Of a DNA stretch of 64,000 nucleotides, positions 11,156-21,608 are shown in pieces. This stretch comes from Pyropia haitanensis (taxonomy: Eukaryota; Rhodophyta; Bangiophyceae; Bangiales; Bangiaceae), in NCBI GenBank assembly GCA_008729055.1, contig SDUX01000008.1, forward strand, positions 3,559,756 to 3,623,755, written 5' to 3'. The notes below the pieces were generated by a model, which was given only the letters and a program-made list of their open reading frames with translations, was not told the origin of the DNA and ran no database searches. Position numbers and translations under genes: made by a program. Within the stretch, counting starts at the first letter, position 1. Each line of letters begins with the position of its first letter.

Positions 11156-11525
11156 GGCGGGGCAGGTGTGGGGGTGGGGGGGGGCAGGGGGTGGGGCAGC
11201 ATGAGTGCACAGCTTTCTCTTTAGCTTTCTTTTCTTCGCTGACCATCGGGCGAAAGCGCCGGTAGGCCGTTGCTGCGCAACAGGGGCGGCCCCCCAGCCG
11301 CCGCGTCACGCAGACTGCCGCGAGCGATGGGAGGTATCCACCGCCTATCCCCCGCGCATCCCTGCCATCACGGCGCCTGCGCCCCCCAAACTCGTGCCGT
11401 CTCTACCCCCCCCCCGCAAGCCGCAGCCACTCCCCCCCCTCGCCTCTGTGCCCCGGTCGGCGGGGAGCGCGCCACGTCTGCCTTGGCTCGCCCACACGCG
11501 CACACACGGTCGCCCCCCCCGCGGC
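11156..11525. other. Convergent spacer between FdC2 and PheRS beta
   Basis: A 370-bp region between two gene ends. It is G/C-run rich with a short T-rich stretch at 11212-11240 that may serve as a 3' end signal for the ferredoxin transcript. No gene seen. Confidence 0.4.
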
Positions 11526-13469
11526 TCACAAGAACGCCTCCACGTCGAGCTCCACCGCCGACGCCGGGTAGGAGAGCGAAAAGTTGGTCAGCACCTCTGG
11601 GTGCACCCACCCCAGCACCCCCACCACCCGCCCCCCGTACACCACATCCGCGCGGCGGCCGTCAAAGTACGCCTCGTCGCTGCACGTCTCTGGCCGCAGG
11701 TCCCACTCGCCTGCGCCCGCGCCGCCGGCGACGCGGGTCGCACCGACCGCGCCCATGACCGCGTCGAGGAGGCCGGCAACGACCTCAAAGCCCGCCGCGA
11801 CGCCCGCATAGACCGCGGCCAGCCGCCGCCGGTTGGCCGCCCCCGTCTCGGTGTCCGCGTCCACATGCACCACGTCGCCCAGCTCAAACAGCCGCAGCGG
11901 GACGGGGGCGTTGCGGTTCTCGCGCAGCGTCTTGAGGACGCCCGCCAACAGGGACGTGCGGCACTGCTGGAACTCGGCGGTCTTGGGGTTGCCAATCACC
12001 ACCGCCCGCTTCGTGTCGGCGGGCGTCGTGCGGCGCACGTCGGTCGTGTTCTCCGCCGTCGAGACGGTCACCCAGGTGAGGACCTCGGTGTAGCCCGCGG
12101 CGGCGAGCACCTGGGAACGAAGGAGGTCCGACAGGCGGTTGAGGGGCGTCTGGGACGCGACCGTAGCGGTGGTGAGCGGGTGCTCGGGGATGGCGTCAAA
12201 GCCATACGCAATCGCCACGTCCTCCATAACGTCGCACGCGTGGATAATGTCGGACCGGTTGATGGGCACCGACACCGACACGGTCGCCCCGTCGTCGGTG
12301 CCATCCCCATTGGCCACGCCGCCACCGGCTGGCGACACCGTCGCCGACACCTGCATGCGCACGAGCAGGTCCACAATCGCCTCGGGCGACAGCGTCACCC
12401 CCACCGCCGCGTTGATGTACGCCACCGACGCGTCCACCTTTGGTTGGGACAGGTCCGGCGTGACGAGTGTGTGGGGGCTCCCTTCCCTCGACGCCGCGTC
12501 CTCGGCCTCCTCCGCCACCACCGTGGGCGGCAAGAACGCCTCGTACTCAATGGTCACCGGCTCGACAGTGAACGGCACCGCCGCCCAGCGGGCGTAGCAC
12601 GCGACCAGCGTGTTGAGTACCACCCCCGCCTTGGTCAGGTCCGTCGCGGTGCACTCAATGAGGATGTTGGTAGTGCCGAGCGTCACCTTGGTCCGGTCCC
12701 CGTTGATGAGTGGCGGCAGCGACAGCACCGCCCCCGTCGCGTCCCGCACGACGGGGTAGGCGGGCGCGCCGGCGAGTAGCGGCGTGTACTTTTTCAGCTG
12801 CGCGTCCCGCTCGTAGAGCGCCACGACCTCGCCAGCGTCGAGCTCCGCGTCGCCGGCGAGCGGCACAAATCGGATGTCGGCGGGCGGCTCGGCGGCGTAC
12901 CGCAGCGGCCCGCGCAGCGTGTCCGCGTCGTGGGTGCCAATCGCGACGAGCGAGCGGCGGCGGCAGAGGGTGGCGTGCAGCTTGTCCTGCGTGTCGATGA
13001 GCGACCGGTAGCGGTCGGGCGTGAGGGTGACGCCCCGCAGGACGGCGGCGACAATGTAGGGGCGGATGGCGTTGGCGGTTGCCGCGACGGTCAGCGTCAG
13101 CGGCGGGGGGGTGCCGGCCGCGGGGTCGGGGGATAGCGCGTAGGTCGGGGCGGCCCGGTCGGCGCCGATAAAGACGCGCAGGGCGGCGGAGAGGCCCTCG
13201 AGGCACAGCAAGTCGTACCGGTTGGCGGGCACCTCCACCTTGTACATGACGACGGGTTCGGCTGGTGGGGGGGGGGGTGCCGCGTCGCCGCCACCGTCGG
13301 CGGCGGCGGCGCCAGACCGGGCGCGGCCGCCCAGCGTCGGGGGCACCTCGGTGGTGATGCCATCGAGTTCCAGGCCGTAGGAGAAGCACAGCTCGTCAAA
13401 CTCCTCGTCCGTGTAGGTGCGGCCGAGGGCGTCAAAGAGCGCGTCCCGCGCGACCGAGACGGTCGGCAT
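11526..13469 (-). CDS. FARSB: Phenylalanyl-tRNA synthetase beta subunit (cytosolic type)
   Basis: A 647-residue single-exon protein, somewhat longer than the usual 590 because of Ala/Gly/Pro-rich insertions (for example near residues 50-70). It begins MPTVSVARDALFDALG, the N-terminal domain of the eukaryotic/archaeal beta subunit. Next come the B3/B4 editing-type domain (KVEVPANRYDLLC; LPPLINGD near residue 250) and the B5 domain (INRSDIIHACDVMEDVAIAYG, about residues 400-425). The catalytic-like C-terminal domain includes NPKTAEFQQCRTSLL and ends in GVLGWVHPEVL. The beta subunit pairs with a catalytic alpha subunit to charge tRNA-Phe in the cytosol. The AUG at 13469 fits family N-termini. 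An in-frame AUG at 13727 would add 86 residues rich in Arg, Ser and Ala. The gene is head-to-head with GlyRS. Confidence 0.95.
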   Translation of the reverse strand: MPTVSVARDALFDALGRTYTDEEFDELCFSYGLELDGITTEVPPTLGGRARSGAAAADGGGDAAPPPPPAEPVVMYKVEVPANRYDLLCLEGLSAALRVFIGADRAAPTYALSPDPAAGTPPPLTLTVAATANAIRPYIVAAVLRGVTLTPDRYRSLIDTQDKLHATLCRRRSLVAIGTHDADTLRGPLRYAAEPPADIRFVPLAGDAELDAGEVVALYERDAQLKKYTPLLAGAPAYPVVRDATGAVLSLPPLINGDRTKVTLGTTNILIECTATDLTKAGVVLNTLVACYARWAAVPFTVEPVTIEYEAFLPPTVVAEEAEDAASREGSPHTLVTPDLSQPKVDASVAYINAAVGVTLSPEAIVDLLVRMQVSATVSPAGGGVANGDGTDDGATVSVSVPINRSDIIHACDVMEDVAIAYGFDAIPEHPLTTATVASQTPLNRLSDLLRSQVLAAAGYTEVLTWVTVSTAENTTDVRRTTPADTKRAVVIGNPKTAEFQQCRTSLLAGVLKTLRENRNAPVPLRLFELGDVVHVDADTETGAANRRRLAAVYAGVAAGFEVVAGLLDAVMGAVGATRVAGGAGAGEWDLRPETCSDEAYFDGRRADVVYGGRVVGVLGWVHPEVLTNFSLSYPASAVELDVEAFL

Positions 13470-13990
13470 CGCGCCGGCCGCGGCGGCAGACACCACCACC
13501 GCCGAGACGACCAAGGAATAGGCAGGGGCGGGCAGGGAGAACGGGGAAAGGGAGGAAAGCAGAGAGGGGGACCCGGGGGGGGGGCGAAGAGGGACGCAGG
13601 CAGACCACAACAAGGCCGCTTCTCGGCACCCGTGGCGGGGCGCCCGCACGGCGGCGATCCGCGGCCAGTCGTCGTAGGTGCGGGACGGCGGACGTGGGCA
13701 GAGGCGGGCAAGCGTGTCGCAGTGCATCCCGCCGGTGCCACCAGCAGTGGTCGGATCAACCGATGAGGGGTGTCTGAGGGGGGCTACATGACACCAAAGC
13801 CCCCTGGATGACCGCTTGCACGGGGTCGGGCGCCGCGGTCATCCGCGCTGGTCGTGGTCGCCGTCAGCCCGCGGCGGACTCACCGTCTACAGCGTGGTGC
13901 TCTTCTTCCCCCCCCCCCCCCCACCGTCTTGCCCAGGCCCGGCCCCGCTCTAGCCCTTACGCCCCCCCCCCCCCCCCCTCCCCCCCCCAG
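13470..13990. promoter_or_regulatory. Divergent promoter between PheRS beta and GlyRS
   Basis: About 0.5 kb between two aminoacyl-tRNA synthetase genes. The right end is a long C run closing with CCAG at 13987-13990, which looks like an intron acceptor for GlyRS. The first exon of GlyRS is therefore probably inside this interval. No TATA box is evident. Confidence 0.4.
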
Positions 13991-16217
13991 GTTGGCCTAC
14001 TTCTCGCGGTCCAGCCGCAGTTTTTGCTGTGGGCCTCCCCATGGCGGCGCCGCCGCCCGCCCCCCCGCCACTGGGGACGCCCCGCCCCCGCCGGCGGACC
14101 GCCTGGCGGCCGCCCGCACCGCCTACACTGACGCCGCCGACATGGTCCGGTCGCTGCGGGCGACCTCCCCCTGCGACGCTGCCGAGCTGTCCGCCGCCGA
14201 GGCGCGCCTCCGCGCCCTCCGCGTCGAGCTGTCCGCCGCGCAGGGCGAGGCGGACGCGGCCGACGGCACCGCCGCGGCGGCGGCGGCGGCCTCCGAGGCG
14301 ACCTTTTCACGGACGGGCGTCGCGTCGCTCCTCCGCCGCCGCTTCTTCTACTCGCCCGCATTTGACATTTACGGCGGCGTGTCGGGGCTGTACGACTATG
14401 GGCCGCCCGCGTGTGCGGTCAAGAACAATGTCGTCGCGCTGTGGCGGCAGCACTTTGTGTTGGAGGAGGGGATGCTGGAGCTGGAGGGCACCTGCCTCAC
14501 CCCAGAGCCGGTCCTGAAAACGTCGGGCCACGTCGACAAGTTCAGCGACCTCCTCGTCGAGGACGCGGTGACGGGCGCGCCGTACCGCGCGGACCACCTG
14601 CTCGAGGAGCACCTTGTGGCCACCATTGAGGGTGGCCAGCTGACCCCTGAGCGCGCCGAGGCCGCCGCGTCGCTCCGCGCGCGGCTGGACGAGCTGGACG
14701 AGGCCGCCATGGCCGCCGCGCTGGCCGAGTGGAAGGTCAAAGCGCCCGAGACGGACAACGCGCTGACCGCCCCGTACGCGTTTAACCTCATGTTCAAGAC
14801 CCAGATTGGGCCCAAGGCGGGCGTCGTCGGGTACCTCCGCCCCGAGACCGCGCAGGGCATCTTTGTCAACTTTAAGCGGCTGCTCGACTACAATGGCGGG
14901 CGCATGCCGTTTGCGGCGGCGCAGATTGGCCTCTCCTTCCGCAATGAGATCAGCCCGCGGGCGGGCGTGCTCCGCGTGCGCGAGTTCCTCCAGGCCGAGA
15001 TTGAGCACTTTGTGCACCCGCAGCACAAGGGGCACCCCAAGTTTGCGGGCGTCGCCGCGCGGGTGGTCAACCTCTTCCCGCGGGAGCAGCAGCTCACCAC
15101 CCGCGTGGCGGTGCCGATGAGCGTCGGCGACGCGGTCGCGGCGGGGACGATTGACAATGAGACGCTCGGCTATTTTATCGCCCGCACCGACATCTTTGCC
15201 GAAAAGATGGGGCTGAACCTGGAGCACGTGCGCTTCCGCCAGCACCTCGAGCATGAGATGGCCCACTACGCGTCCGACTGCTGGGACCTCGAGGTCAACA
15301 CCAGCTACCGGTGGATTGAGTGCGCGGGCATTGCGGACCGCTCGTGCTTTGACCTGACCAGCCACAGCGTGGCTGCCAAGACGGAGCTCACCGTCCGGGA
15401 GGTGTTTGACAAGCCCCAGACCGACGAGGTGTGGGTGGCGGCGCCCAACAAGGGGGCGCTCGGCAAGGCGTTTAAGCGGGACGCGCAGAAGATCATGGCC
15501 GCCCTGGCGGCCGCCGACCAGGAGACGCTCGCGGCCTACGCGGCCGCCCACGCGGCGGGCGAGCCAGTGACCGTGACCGTCGACGACGGCCTCGCGTCGG
15601 GCGCCCCGTCGGCGGCGGTGGACCCCGCGATGCTGTCGTTCAAGCGGGTCACGCAGACCATCCACGGGCGCAACTACTACCCGTCGGTGGTGGAGCCGTC
15701 CTTTGGCATTGGCCGCCTCCTCTACTGCCTGTGGGAGCACGCCTACTTTGTGCGCTCGGCCGGCGACGGCGGCGCCGCCGCGGAGGGGTCCGAGACCAAC
15801 GCCCCCCCCGCGGCGGTCCTGCGGCTGCCCCCCGAGGTGGCGCCCGTCAAGGTCATCCTCCTCCCGCTGATGCGGCAGCCCGTCTTTTCCGGTCGCCTCG
15901 CCGAGGCGGCCGACGCGTTCCGCGCGGCGGGCCTGTCGGCGCGGCTCGACGACTCGGGCCAGTCGATTGGCCGGCGGTACGCGCGGGCCGACGAGGTCGG
16001 CACCCCCTTTGGCGTCACCGTCGACCACCAGACGGTGGAGGACGGGTCGATTACGGTGCGCGACCGGGACACGACCGCGCAGGTGCGGTGCCCGTCGATC
16101 GCGGCGGCGGTGGAGGTGGTCCGCCGCTGCTGTGCGGGGCTCGGCACCTGGGCCGACGTGTCGGCCGAGTACCCGAGCGTCGCCGCCGCCGCCGAGTCGG
16201 ACGCGCCGGCTGCCTAG
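13991..16217 (+). CDS. GARS: Glycyl-tRNA synthetase, eukaryotic type (5' end unresolved)
   Basis: A class II synthetase that charges tRNA-Gly. The part seen starts with a short leader and a WHEP-like helical hairpin (ADRLAAARTAYTDAAD onward). The catalytic core follows: YGPPACAVKNN, then RPETAQGIF, then motif 2 FRNEISPRAGVLRVREF at about 14937-14990, WIECAGIADRSCFDL, and motif 3 PSVVEPSFGIGRLLYCLWEH at about 15685-15740. The C-terminal anticodon-binding domain runs to GITVRDRD-type strands and the stop at 16217. No AUG lies in this frame ahead of the conserved region. A C run ending in CAG at 13988-13990 suggests a splice acceptor, or a frame change at the 13965-13988 C run. Algal and animal GlyRS often serve both cytosol and organelle, so an alternative start is possible. 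Confidence 0.95.
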
Positions 16218-16862
16218 AGTGACGAGCGTTGGCGGGGGGGGGAGGCAGTCGGCTAGGCGAGATGGTAGGGGGGCGCACCTCTTGGTTGGGGGAAACAGCA
16301 GAGGGCGTGAGGTTGGGGAGTGCGAGCAGGCGAGGCGAGGGGGGGGGAGGGTAGGAGGGAGCGGCGCGCCCTCGCGGGCCCGTCAGCCCCGATTTCTTTT
16401 GTTGTGCCCGTGCCGCCGTGCGCGGCAGCCGCGCCGTCCCGCTCGTCCCCGCGAGCGTGCCTGCCGTCGGCGCGGTTGCTGGCCGCTGCCCACCCCCCCC
16501 CCGCCCCCCCGCCCCCCCCGCCCCCTCCTCCCGCGTCCAGTCTGCCGCGTCGGTCCCCGCCCCTCGACGCGCTCCTCCAGGAGCGTGCCACCTTGGGAGG
16601 GGACACCCACGTGTCCCCCGCCGTGGCGCGGTGCGGAAACAAGACGCGGCCAAGACACGGACGCGGCACGGCTGCCATGGCAGCAGCAGACCCCAACCTA
16701 CAGCGGTGCAAGAGTGCCGCCCGCCGACCCCACCCGCCGCCCCCTTCCCCTTGACGCCTGACCCCCCCCCTCACTCACCCCACCTTGTCCCCCCTCATCG
16801 GTGTTTGAGCACACACCCCATGCCCCGCCCCCGCCCCCCCCTCCAACATCCGCGCGGCACGC
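16218..16862. other. Convergent spacer between GlyRS and SDR
   Basis: About 0.65 kb of G/C-run-rich sequence between two gene ends. Open frames on both strands are Arg/Pro/Ala-rich and unlike any family I know. Confidence 0.4.
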
Positions 16863-17822
16863 CTACTTGCCCCCAGCCGCGAGCGGCGCCGGCGGCTCTG
16901 GCGGCGGCGCGACGAGCCCCCGGAACGGCACGATCGCCATTGTCAGGGCGGCCCCGTCGAGCACCCGCGACACGAGGCGGGTCCCCCACGCGTAGGCGCC
17001 CAGGTCCACCGCCGGCACCCGCCCCACACACCGCAGCGTCGCGGCGGCAACGTCATCCGGCGTCGCGGCGGCGCGCTCGAGCAGCCCGAGGACGCCCATC
17101 TTTGGCGCGTCCGCGTACAGGTTGGTGCGCGTGTAGCTCGGGTGGACGGCCAGCACGTCCACGCCCACGTTGGCGCCCTCCACCGCCAGTGACGATGCCA
17201 GGTGGGACACCGCCGCCTTGGACGCGCCGTACGTCGACGCGTACGGGGCGGGGAGGAAGTGGGCGGCGGAGCTGGTAAAGACGAGCGCCCCGCCGCGGCA
17301 CTCGTCGCGGCAGCGGCGGAGGAGGTGCCGCGCCAGCCGCAGCCCCGACAGCGTGTTGACGCCCACCGCCGCGGCGGCCGCGTCGCCCCGCGTGTCGGCG
17401 AGGTAGCCGAGCGGCAGCCAGCCGGCATTGGCAAAGATCAGGCCCAGCCGCACGTCGGCGGTCGCGGCGGTAATCGCGTCCATGTAGGCGCCGCCGGTAA
17501 CGTCCGACAGGTCCACCCCGACGCTCCGGACGGTGCGGCGGGGGTAGGCGGCGGCGAGCGACGCGGCCGTCTCCGAGAGCGCCGCGTCGTCGCGGGCGGC
17601 AATGACCACGTTGACGCCCGCGGCGAGGAGCCGCCGGCACAGGGCGGCGCCAATCCCCGACGAGCCCCCCGTGACGAGCGCCCAGTCGGTGTCGTAGCGG
17701 TCCTTGAGGTTGTGGGGGGGGAGGAGGTAGAGGGCGACGGCCATGGGCAGGATGTACGTGGCAACCTGCAGGGCAACGATGCCGGCGCAGACGTGGAGGG
17801 CGGTCGTCCAGAGGTCCACCAT
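16863..17822 (-). CDS. Membrane short-chain dehydrogenase/reductase
   Basis: A 319-residue protein with an N-terminal membrane helix (about residues 8-35), followed by a Rossmann-fold SDR domain. The cofactor motif TGGSSGIG is at 51-58, NAG at 132-134, the structural Asn at 156, and the catalytic Ser184/185, Tyr198 and Lys202 (YGASK) are all in place. An N-terminal anchor plus this domain is the layout of 17-beta-hydroxysteroid and very-long-chain 3-oxoacyl-CoA reductases of the ER. The substrate cannot be read from the sequence, and ketoacyl-CoA reductase is only one option. The tail is Pro/Ala-rich. The gene is divergent from EMC8/9; its upstream side carries a 26-bp minisatellite. Confidence 0.88.
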   Translation of the reverse strand: MVDLWTTALHVCAGIVALQVATYILPMAVALYLLPPHNLKDRYDTDWALVTGGSSGIGAALCRRLLAAGVNVVIAARDDAALSETAASLAAAYPRRTVRSVGVDLSDVTGGAYMDAITAATADVRLGLIFANAGWLPLGYLADTRGDAAAAAVGVNTLSGLRLARHLLRRCRDECRGGALVFTSSAAHFLPAPYASTYGASKAAVSHLASSLAVEGANVGVDVLAVHPSYTRTNLYADAPKMGVLGLLERAAATPDDVAAATLRCVGRVPAVDLGAYAWGTRLVSRVLDGAALTMAIVPFRGLVAPPPEPPAPLAAGGK

Positions 17823-17889
17823 GGTGACAGGGGCACGACAGGGAAGGGGAGGGTGGGGGGATGGGGAGAAAGAGGGCGGGAAAGAAGGT

Positions 17890-18045
17890 GGGGACGAACG
17901 GAGGGCTGCGCAGGCGGGGACGAACGGAGGGCTGGCCAGGCGGGGACGAACGGAGGGCTGGCCAGGCGGGGACGAACGGAGGGCTGACCAGGCGGGGACG
18001 AACGGAGGGCTGGCCAGGCGGGGACGAACGGAGGGCTGCGCAGGC
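17890..18045. repeat. 26-bp minisatellite, six units
   Basis: Units start at 17890, 17916, 17942, 17968, 17994 and 18020, each reading GGGGACGAACGGAGGGCTG then a variable core (GCC or CGC or ACC) and AGGC. A seventh start at 18046 breaks off after four bases. The array ends 68 bp upstream of the SDR start codon. Confidence 0.95.
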
Positions 18046-18426
18046 GGGGACCGTTGGCGCCGACCGCCCGACGCGGCTGCGATGCGATATCGACGCGTGG
18101 TTCCCCCCCCCCTTGTGGGACACGGGCAGTGGTGGTGGGGGTGGGCGGCTTGATCCGCCGATCGCACCGGCCGCGGCGGGCGCCCCCCCCATCCGCTCGG
18201 TGGGGCGCCCTCTGTCGGGTGGGCCCGTCCCGTCGGCCCCACCACCCCCCGTCGCCGCGACGTGCTGTCACGCCCGCGACTGCTGCCGGCGGGCGGCGAC
18301 GGCGCGCTGTCCTGGCGGCGGCGCGCGGCTGCTGCCCGCGTCCCCCCCCACCCACACCCACCGTCCGCCTCGCTGCTCTCCCCTGCCCCTGGCTGTTGCC
18401 AACGAGTGCCGCGGCACCCCCCGCTC

Positions 18427-18684
18427 CTCGCCCTTCCCCTCTCTCCCTTCTCTCCCTCCTCCCTCGCCCTTGCCCTCTCTCCCTTCTCTCCCCCCTCCCT
18501 CGCCCTTCCCCTCTCTCCCTTTTCTCCTTCCTCCCTCGCCCTTCCCCTGGCTCCCTTTTCTCCTCCCTCCCTCCCCCTTCCCCTCTCTCCCTTTTTTTCC
18601 CCCCTCCCCCGCCCTTCCGCTCTCTCCCTTTTCTCCTCCCTCCCTCGCCCTTTACCTCTCTCCCTTCTCTCCCCCCTCCCTCCT
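18427..18684. repeat. 36-bp polypyrimidine minisatellite, about seven units
   Basis: Units of about 36 bp begin with CTCGCCCTTCCCCTCTCTCC near 18427, 18463, 18499, 18535, 18571, 18607 and 18644. One strand is almost entirely pyrimidine. The array ends 30 bp before the EMC8/9 start codon, so it probably forms the 5' leader. Confidence 0.9.
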
Positions 18685-18713
18685 CGTTCCCGCTTTACCA
18701 CCCACCGCCCATC

Positions 18714-19535
18714 ATGTCCCCGCCGCCCCCCCCCCCCCCCCCCCGCCGCCGACGGAGACCCCCCCCCCCCCCGGTGCTCCTCACCGGCGACGCGTACACC
18801 AAGGTGGTCCTCCACGCGGCCAAGCACCCGGCGCACCCCGTGCTGGGCCTCCTCCTCGGCCGCCCGTCGGGGGCGTCGGCAGCGGGTGGCCCGCAGCTGC
18901 TCGTCACCGACGCGCTGCCGCTGACGTACGGGACGGAGGGCGTCACGTCCGCGACGGTCGTCGAGTTTGGGCTGCTCGTCGCCGAGGCGCTGCTCGCGGG
19001 CGCCGCCGACGCGCAGCGCGGCGGCGGCGACGGCGGCGGCGGCGGCGGCGGCGACGGCGGCGGCGGCGGCGGCGGCGGCCACAGGTCCGGCCGCGGCCGC
19101 GGCCGCGGCGGCGGCGGCGACGCAGCCGCCGCGACGGCGGGCCTCGGCGGCGTCACCCTCGGCGGCATCTACTACGCCAACGCCCTCCTCGGCGACGACG
19201 CGCCGAGCGCGGTCGTCACGCGCATCGCGTCGCGCGTGGCGGCCAAGTACCCCCACGCGGTCGCCGTTGGCATTGACGGCGGGCGGCTGTCGCCCGCGGC
19301 GCGGCTGGCGGGCCACGCCGCCCGCGCGTACGCGCGGCGGGACGGGGTGTGGCGGCGGGTGGGGGTGGCGCTCGACGCCGCCGCGCAGGTGCTGGCGGTG
19401 GTGGACGTGCTGCTTCGGGGGGGGGGGGCCCGCCGGCTGGTCGAATGGGAGGACGTGTGTGACGAGCCGTCGCGGGACTGGCTGAACCGGGACCTGTTTG
19501 TGGACGAGGGGGGGGGGGGGGAGGGTGAGGAGTAG
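18714..19535 (+). CDS. ER membrane complex subunit 8/9 (MPN-like)
   Basis: A 273-residue protein of the EMC8/EMC9 family, a cytosolic subunit of the ER membrane protein complex that inserts membrane proteins. Family features are the opening LTGDAYTKVVLHAAKHP, the VLGLLLG strand, GGIYYANALLGDDAPS, ASRVAAKYPHAVAVGIDGGRL, and the end VCDEPSRDWLNRDLF. The MPN fold has no zinc-binding JAMM signature here, as usual for EMC8/9. It is longer than the normal 200 residues because of a Pro/Arg head and a Gly/Asp/Arg-rich insertion of about 45 residues at about 105-150. The start is the first AUG after the polypyrimidine leader. No intron interrupts it. Confidence 0.88.
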   Translation: MSPPPPPPPPRRRRRPPPPPVLLTGDAYTKVVLHAAKHPAHPVLGLLLGRPSGASAAGGPQLLVTDALPLTYGTEGVTSATVVEFGLLVAEALLAGAADAQRGGGDGGGGGGGDGGGGGGGGHRSGRGRGRGGGGDAAAATAGLGGVTLGGIYYANALLGDDAPSAVVTRIASRVAAKYPHAVAVGIDGGRLSPAARLAGHAARAYARRDGVWRRVGVALDAAAQVLAVVDVLLRGGGARRLVEWEDVCDEPSRDWLNRDLFVDEGGGGEGEE

Positions 19536-21608
19536 GGGGCGGCGGAGGGGGGGGGGGGGGGGGGGGTGTCGGCGAAAGGGGGAGGGAGGGAAGCGGTGGA
19601 CCACGGGGGTGAGGGGGGGGGGAAGGGGTGGGTGAGCCCGCGGCGCGGGTGCGGGATGCAGCAACGGGCCCTAGTGGCGCCCGCGGGGAGCGGCCGGCCG
19701 CCCACCCCGCGGCGAGGCCGCCCCCGTAGTGGGGGGCGCCGCGGACGCGGGACGCGGCCGCGGGCAGCGGCGGCCGCGCGCCCCGTCGACCGCCGCCGCG
19801 CGCCGCCCGGCCGGCACACCCCCCCCGCGGGGGCTCACCCCCGCCGCCGCGGCCACGACGCGGCGGCGGGGCAGCCGCCCTAGCCCGTCCCACCCCGCGC
19901 CGCCACGCGCGTGGCGCGGCCCGCCGCGGCGCGGCGACGCGCCCGCCCGCGGCGACGGGAGGGAGACGCCGCGACGCCGCGCCGTTCACAGAGGTGGCAC
20001 GCTGACGGGGAGTGGGGGGGGCGGCGGGGGGGGGGGGATCGGGGGGGGGAGGGGTCACCGCCACTGCCCCCGTGGCGGGCCGTCACTAGAGTCGCCGCCG
20101 CGCTGCCCGCGTCCTCCCTTCCCCCTTCCCCCTCCCCGCTATTCCACGCCGTCGCCTGGGCGACGGCCGTCTCCGCCGCGGGGCGATGGTAGCGGCGGCG
20201 GCGGCGGCGGGGAACCGTACGCTGCCACCTCCGTGACAGCCGGCGGTACGGAAGCAAGACACTGGGGGGGGGGGGAGGCGGGCGGGGCGGGTGCGTGTGG
20301 GGGTAGCGGCGGCGGTAGCGAGGCGAGCGCGCGCCGGGTGGTGTGGTACACGCCACGGCCGGCCTCGACTTTTTTTGGTTTTTTTTTCGTTTTGTTTCGG
20401 CCGCCGCGCGTCTCTGCGCGTCCACGTGCGACACGCCGCCCCCCTCCCCCTGGTGCCGCTGCGGGACGTGCCGGTCCCGTGCCTTCCTTCAGCAGCACAG
20501 GCGCGCGCCGGCGGGGTGCCCGCCCAGCCTTCTTCCCTACCCACCACCACCGCCACCGCCGCCTCCGCCGCCGCCGCCGCCGCCGTCACTGCCGCCGCTC
20601 TCAACACGACCGTCGCGACGTGCCACCGCCGCCCGTGGTTTCCGCCGTGTGCTGCTTCCCGCCGCCGCGGCGCTCGGACCTGTCGGCCGGACGTAGGGTG
20701 GCGGCGCACCGCACGCACCTCACGCGGGCGACCACCGGGGGACAGAGGCGGCCAGCCCGAGGCAGCCGCCACCCGGCGACTATCGCTGTCCATGCCCGGA
20801 ACCTTCCCGCGCAGTGTCACGACGTGGCCGCCGGCAACTGGGCCAAGCTCATGGATGGCGGCGGCGCAGTCGAGCGGCCCTCTGAGGTCGCGGCGAGCGC
20901 ACCTTGTTTACGTGCCCCCCCGCGCCCTCCACCGCGGCTGCGTTGACAATCGTGACCGGGTGTCCGAGAAGGAATCCTTGACGCTGTTCATGGTGAACCG
21001 CTCAGGGCGCTGCGCTGCTTCCCCGCCGTTGTTGCAGCGGACGGCGGGCGGGGACCGGGAGGAGTCAGTGTCTCTTGTCGTGCCCGGCTGCCTTTGCCGC
21101 CTGCACGATGGCGGTCGCCCCCGCTGGGCCTTTTGTGCAATAGTTTCGCCTCTTCCCCCGAGGCGCACGGCGGCAGCCTCAACCCGCTCCCTTTGTTGGT
21201 AGAGGCGCTCTCCCCCCCTCCACGTTTGGACATGGCGGATGAGGCCAAGGCGGGTCTGGGGGGTACAACAGCGGTGTACTACAAGGAGCAAGACGTTCCT
21301 GTCTAACAGAGACAGTCTTGAGGGTCATGACGGCGCCACAACGCCAGAGGTAGCCATTGATATTCAAACAACAGTGTGCATAAACGATGACCACACAATC
21401 ACACACAAAGACAACGCAAACGTAGGATGCACCCCCAGTCGCTGCACTCGTGCAGCACAGCAGGGGTAGATTGTTGTACAGGTTGGGAGACCTCTCACAA
21501 ACGCGTAGGGCAACGATAGAAACACTCCCTTCGCCCCCCCCTCACGTCCAAAGCGGGGTCCGGATGCTCTTGGCTTGGCGCTCTCTTCCTCTTCCCCCCC
21601 GCCTCTCC
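19536..21608. other. Intergenic, no supportable gene
   Basis: Two kilobases of G/C-run-rich sequence, becoming more even after about 20950. Open frames on both strands are Arg/Pro/Ala-rich or short. T runs at about 20370-20400 stand out in the GC background but lack any RNA-gene context I recognise. Confidence 0.45.

Larger units (their letters stand above)
17823..18713. promoter_or_regulatory. Divergent promoter between SDR and EMC8/9
   Basis: An 890-bp spacer between outward-facing genes, flanked on each side by a minisatellite: 26-bp units near the SDR start and 36-bp pyrimidine-rich units near the EMC8/9 start. The middle (about 18060-18420) is unique sequence and is where core promoters would be expected. 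Confidence 0.4.

Noticed and set aside
17890..18045. Possible CRISPR-like array
   Set aside because: The 26-bp units are directly adjacent with no spacers; it is a minisatellite in eukaryotic DNA.
17823..19664. Upstream extension of the SDR frame by about 600 codons
   Set aside because: It translates the 26-bp minisatellite and the antisense of EMC8/9; the SDR begins at the AUG at 17822.
20370..20402. T-rich stretch as a possible snRNA or terminator
   Set aside because: No conserved RNA element or pairing lies next to it.
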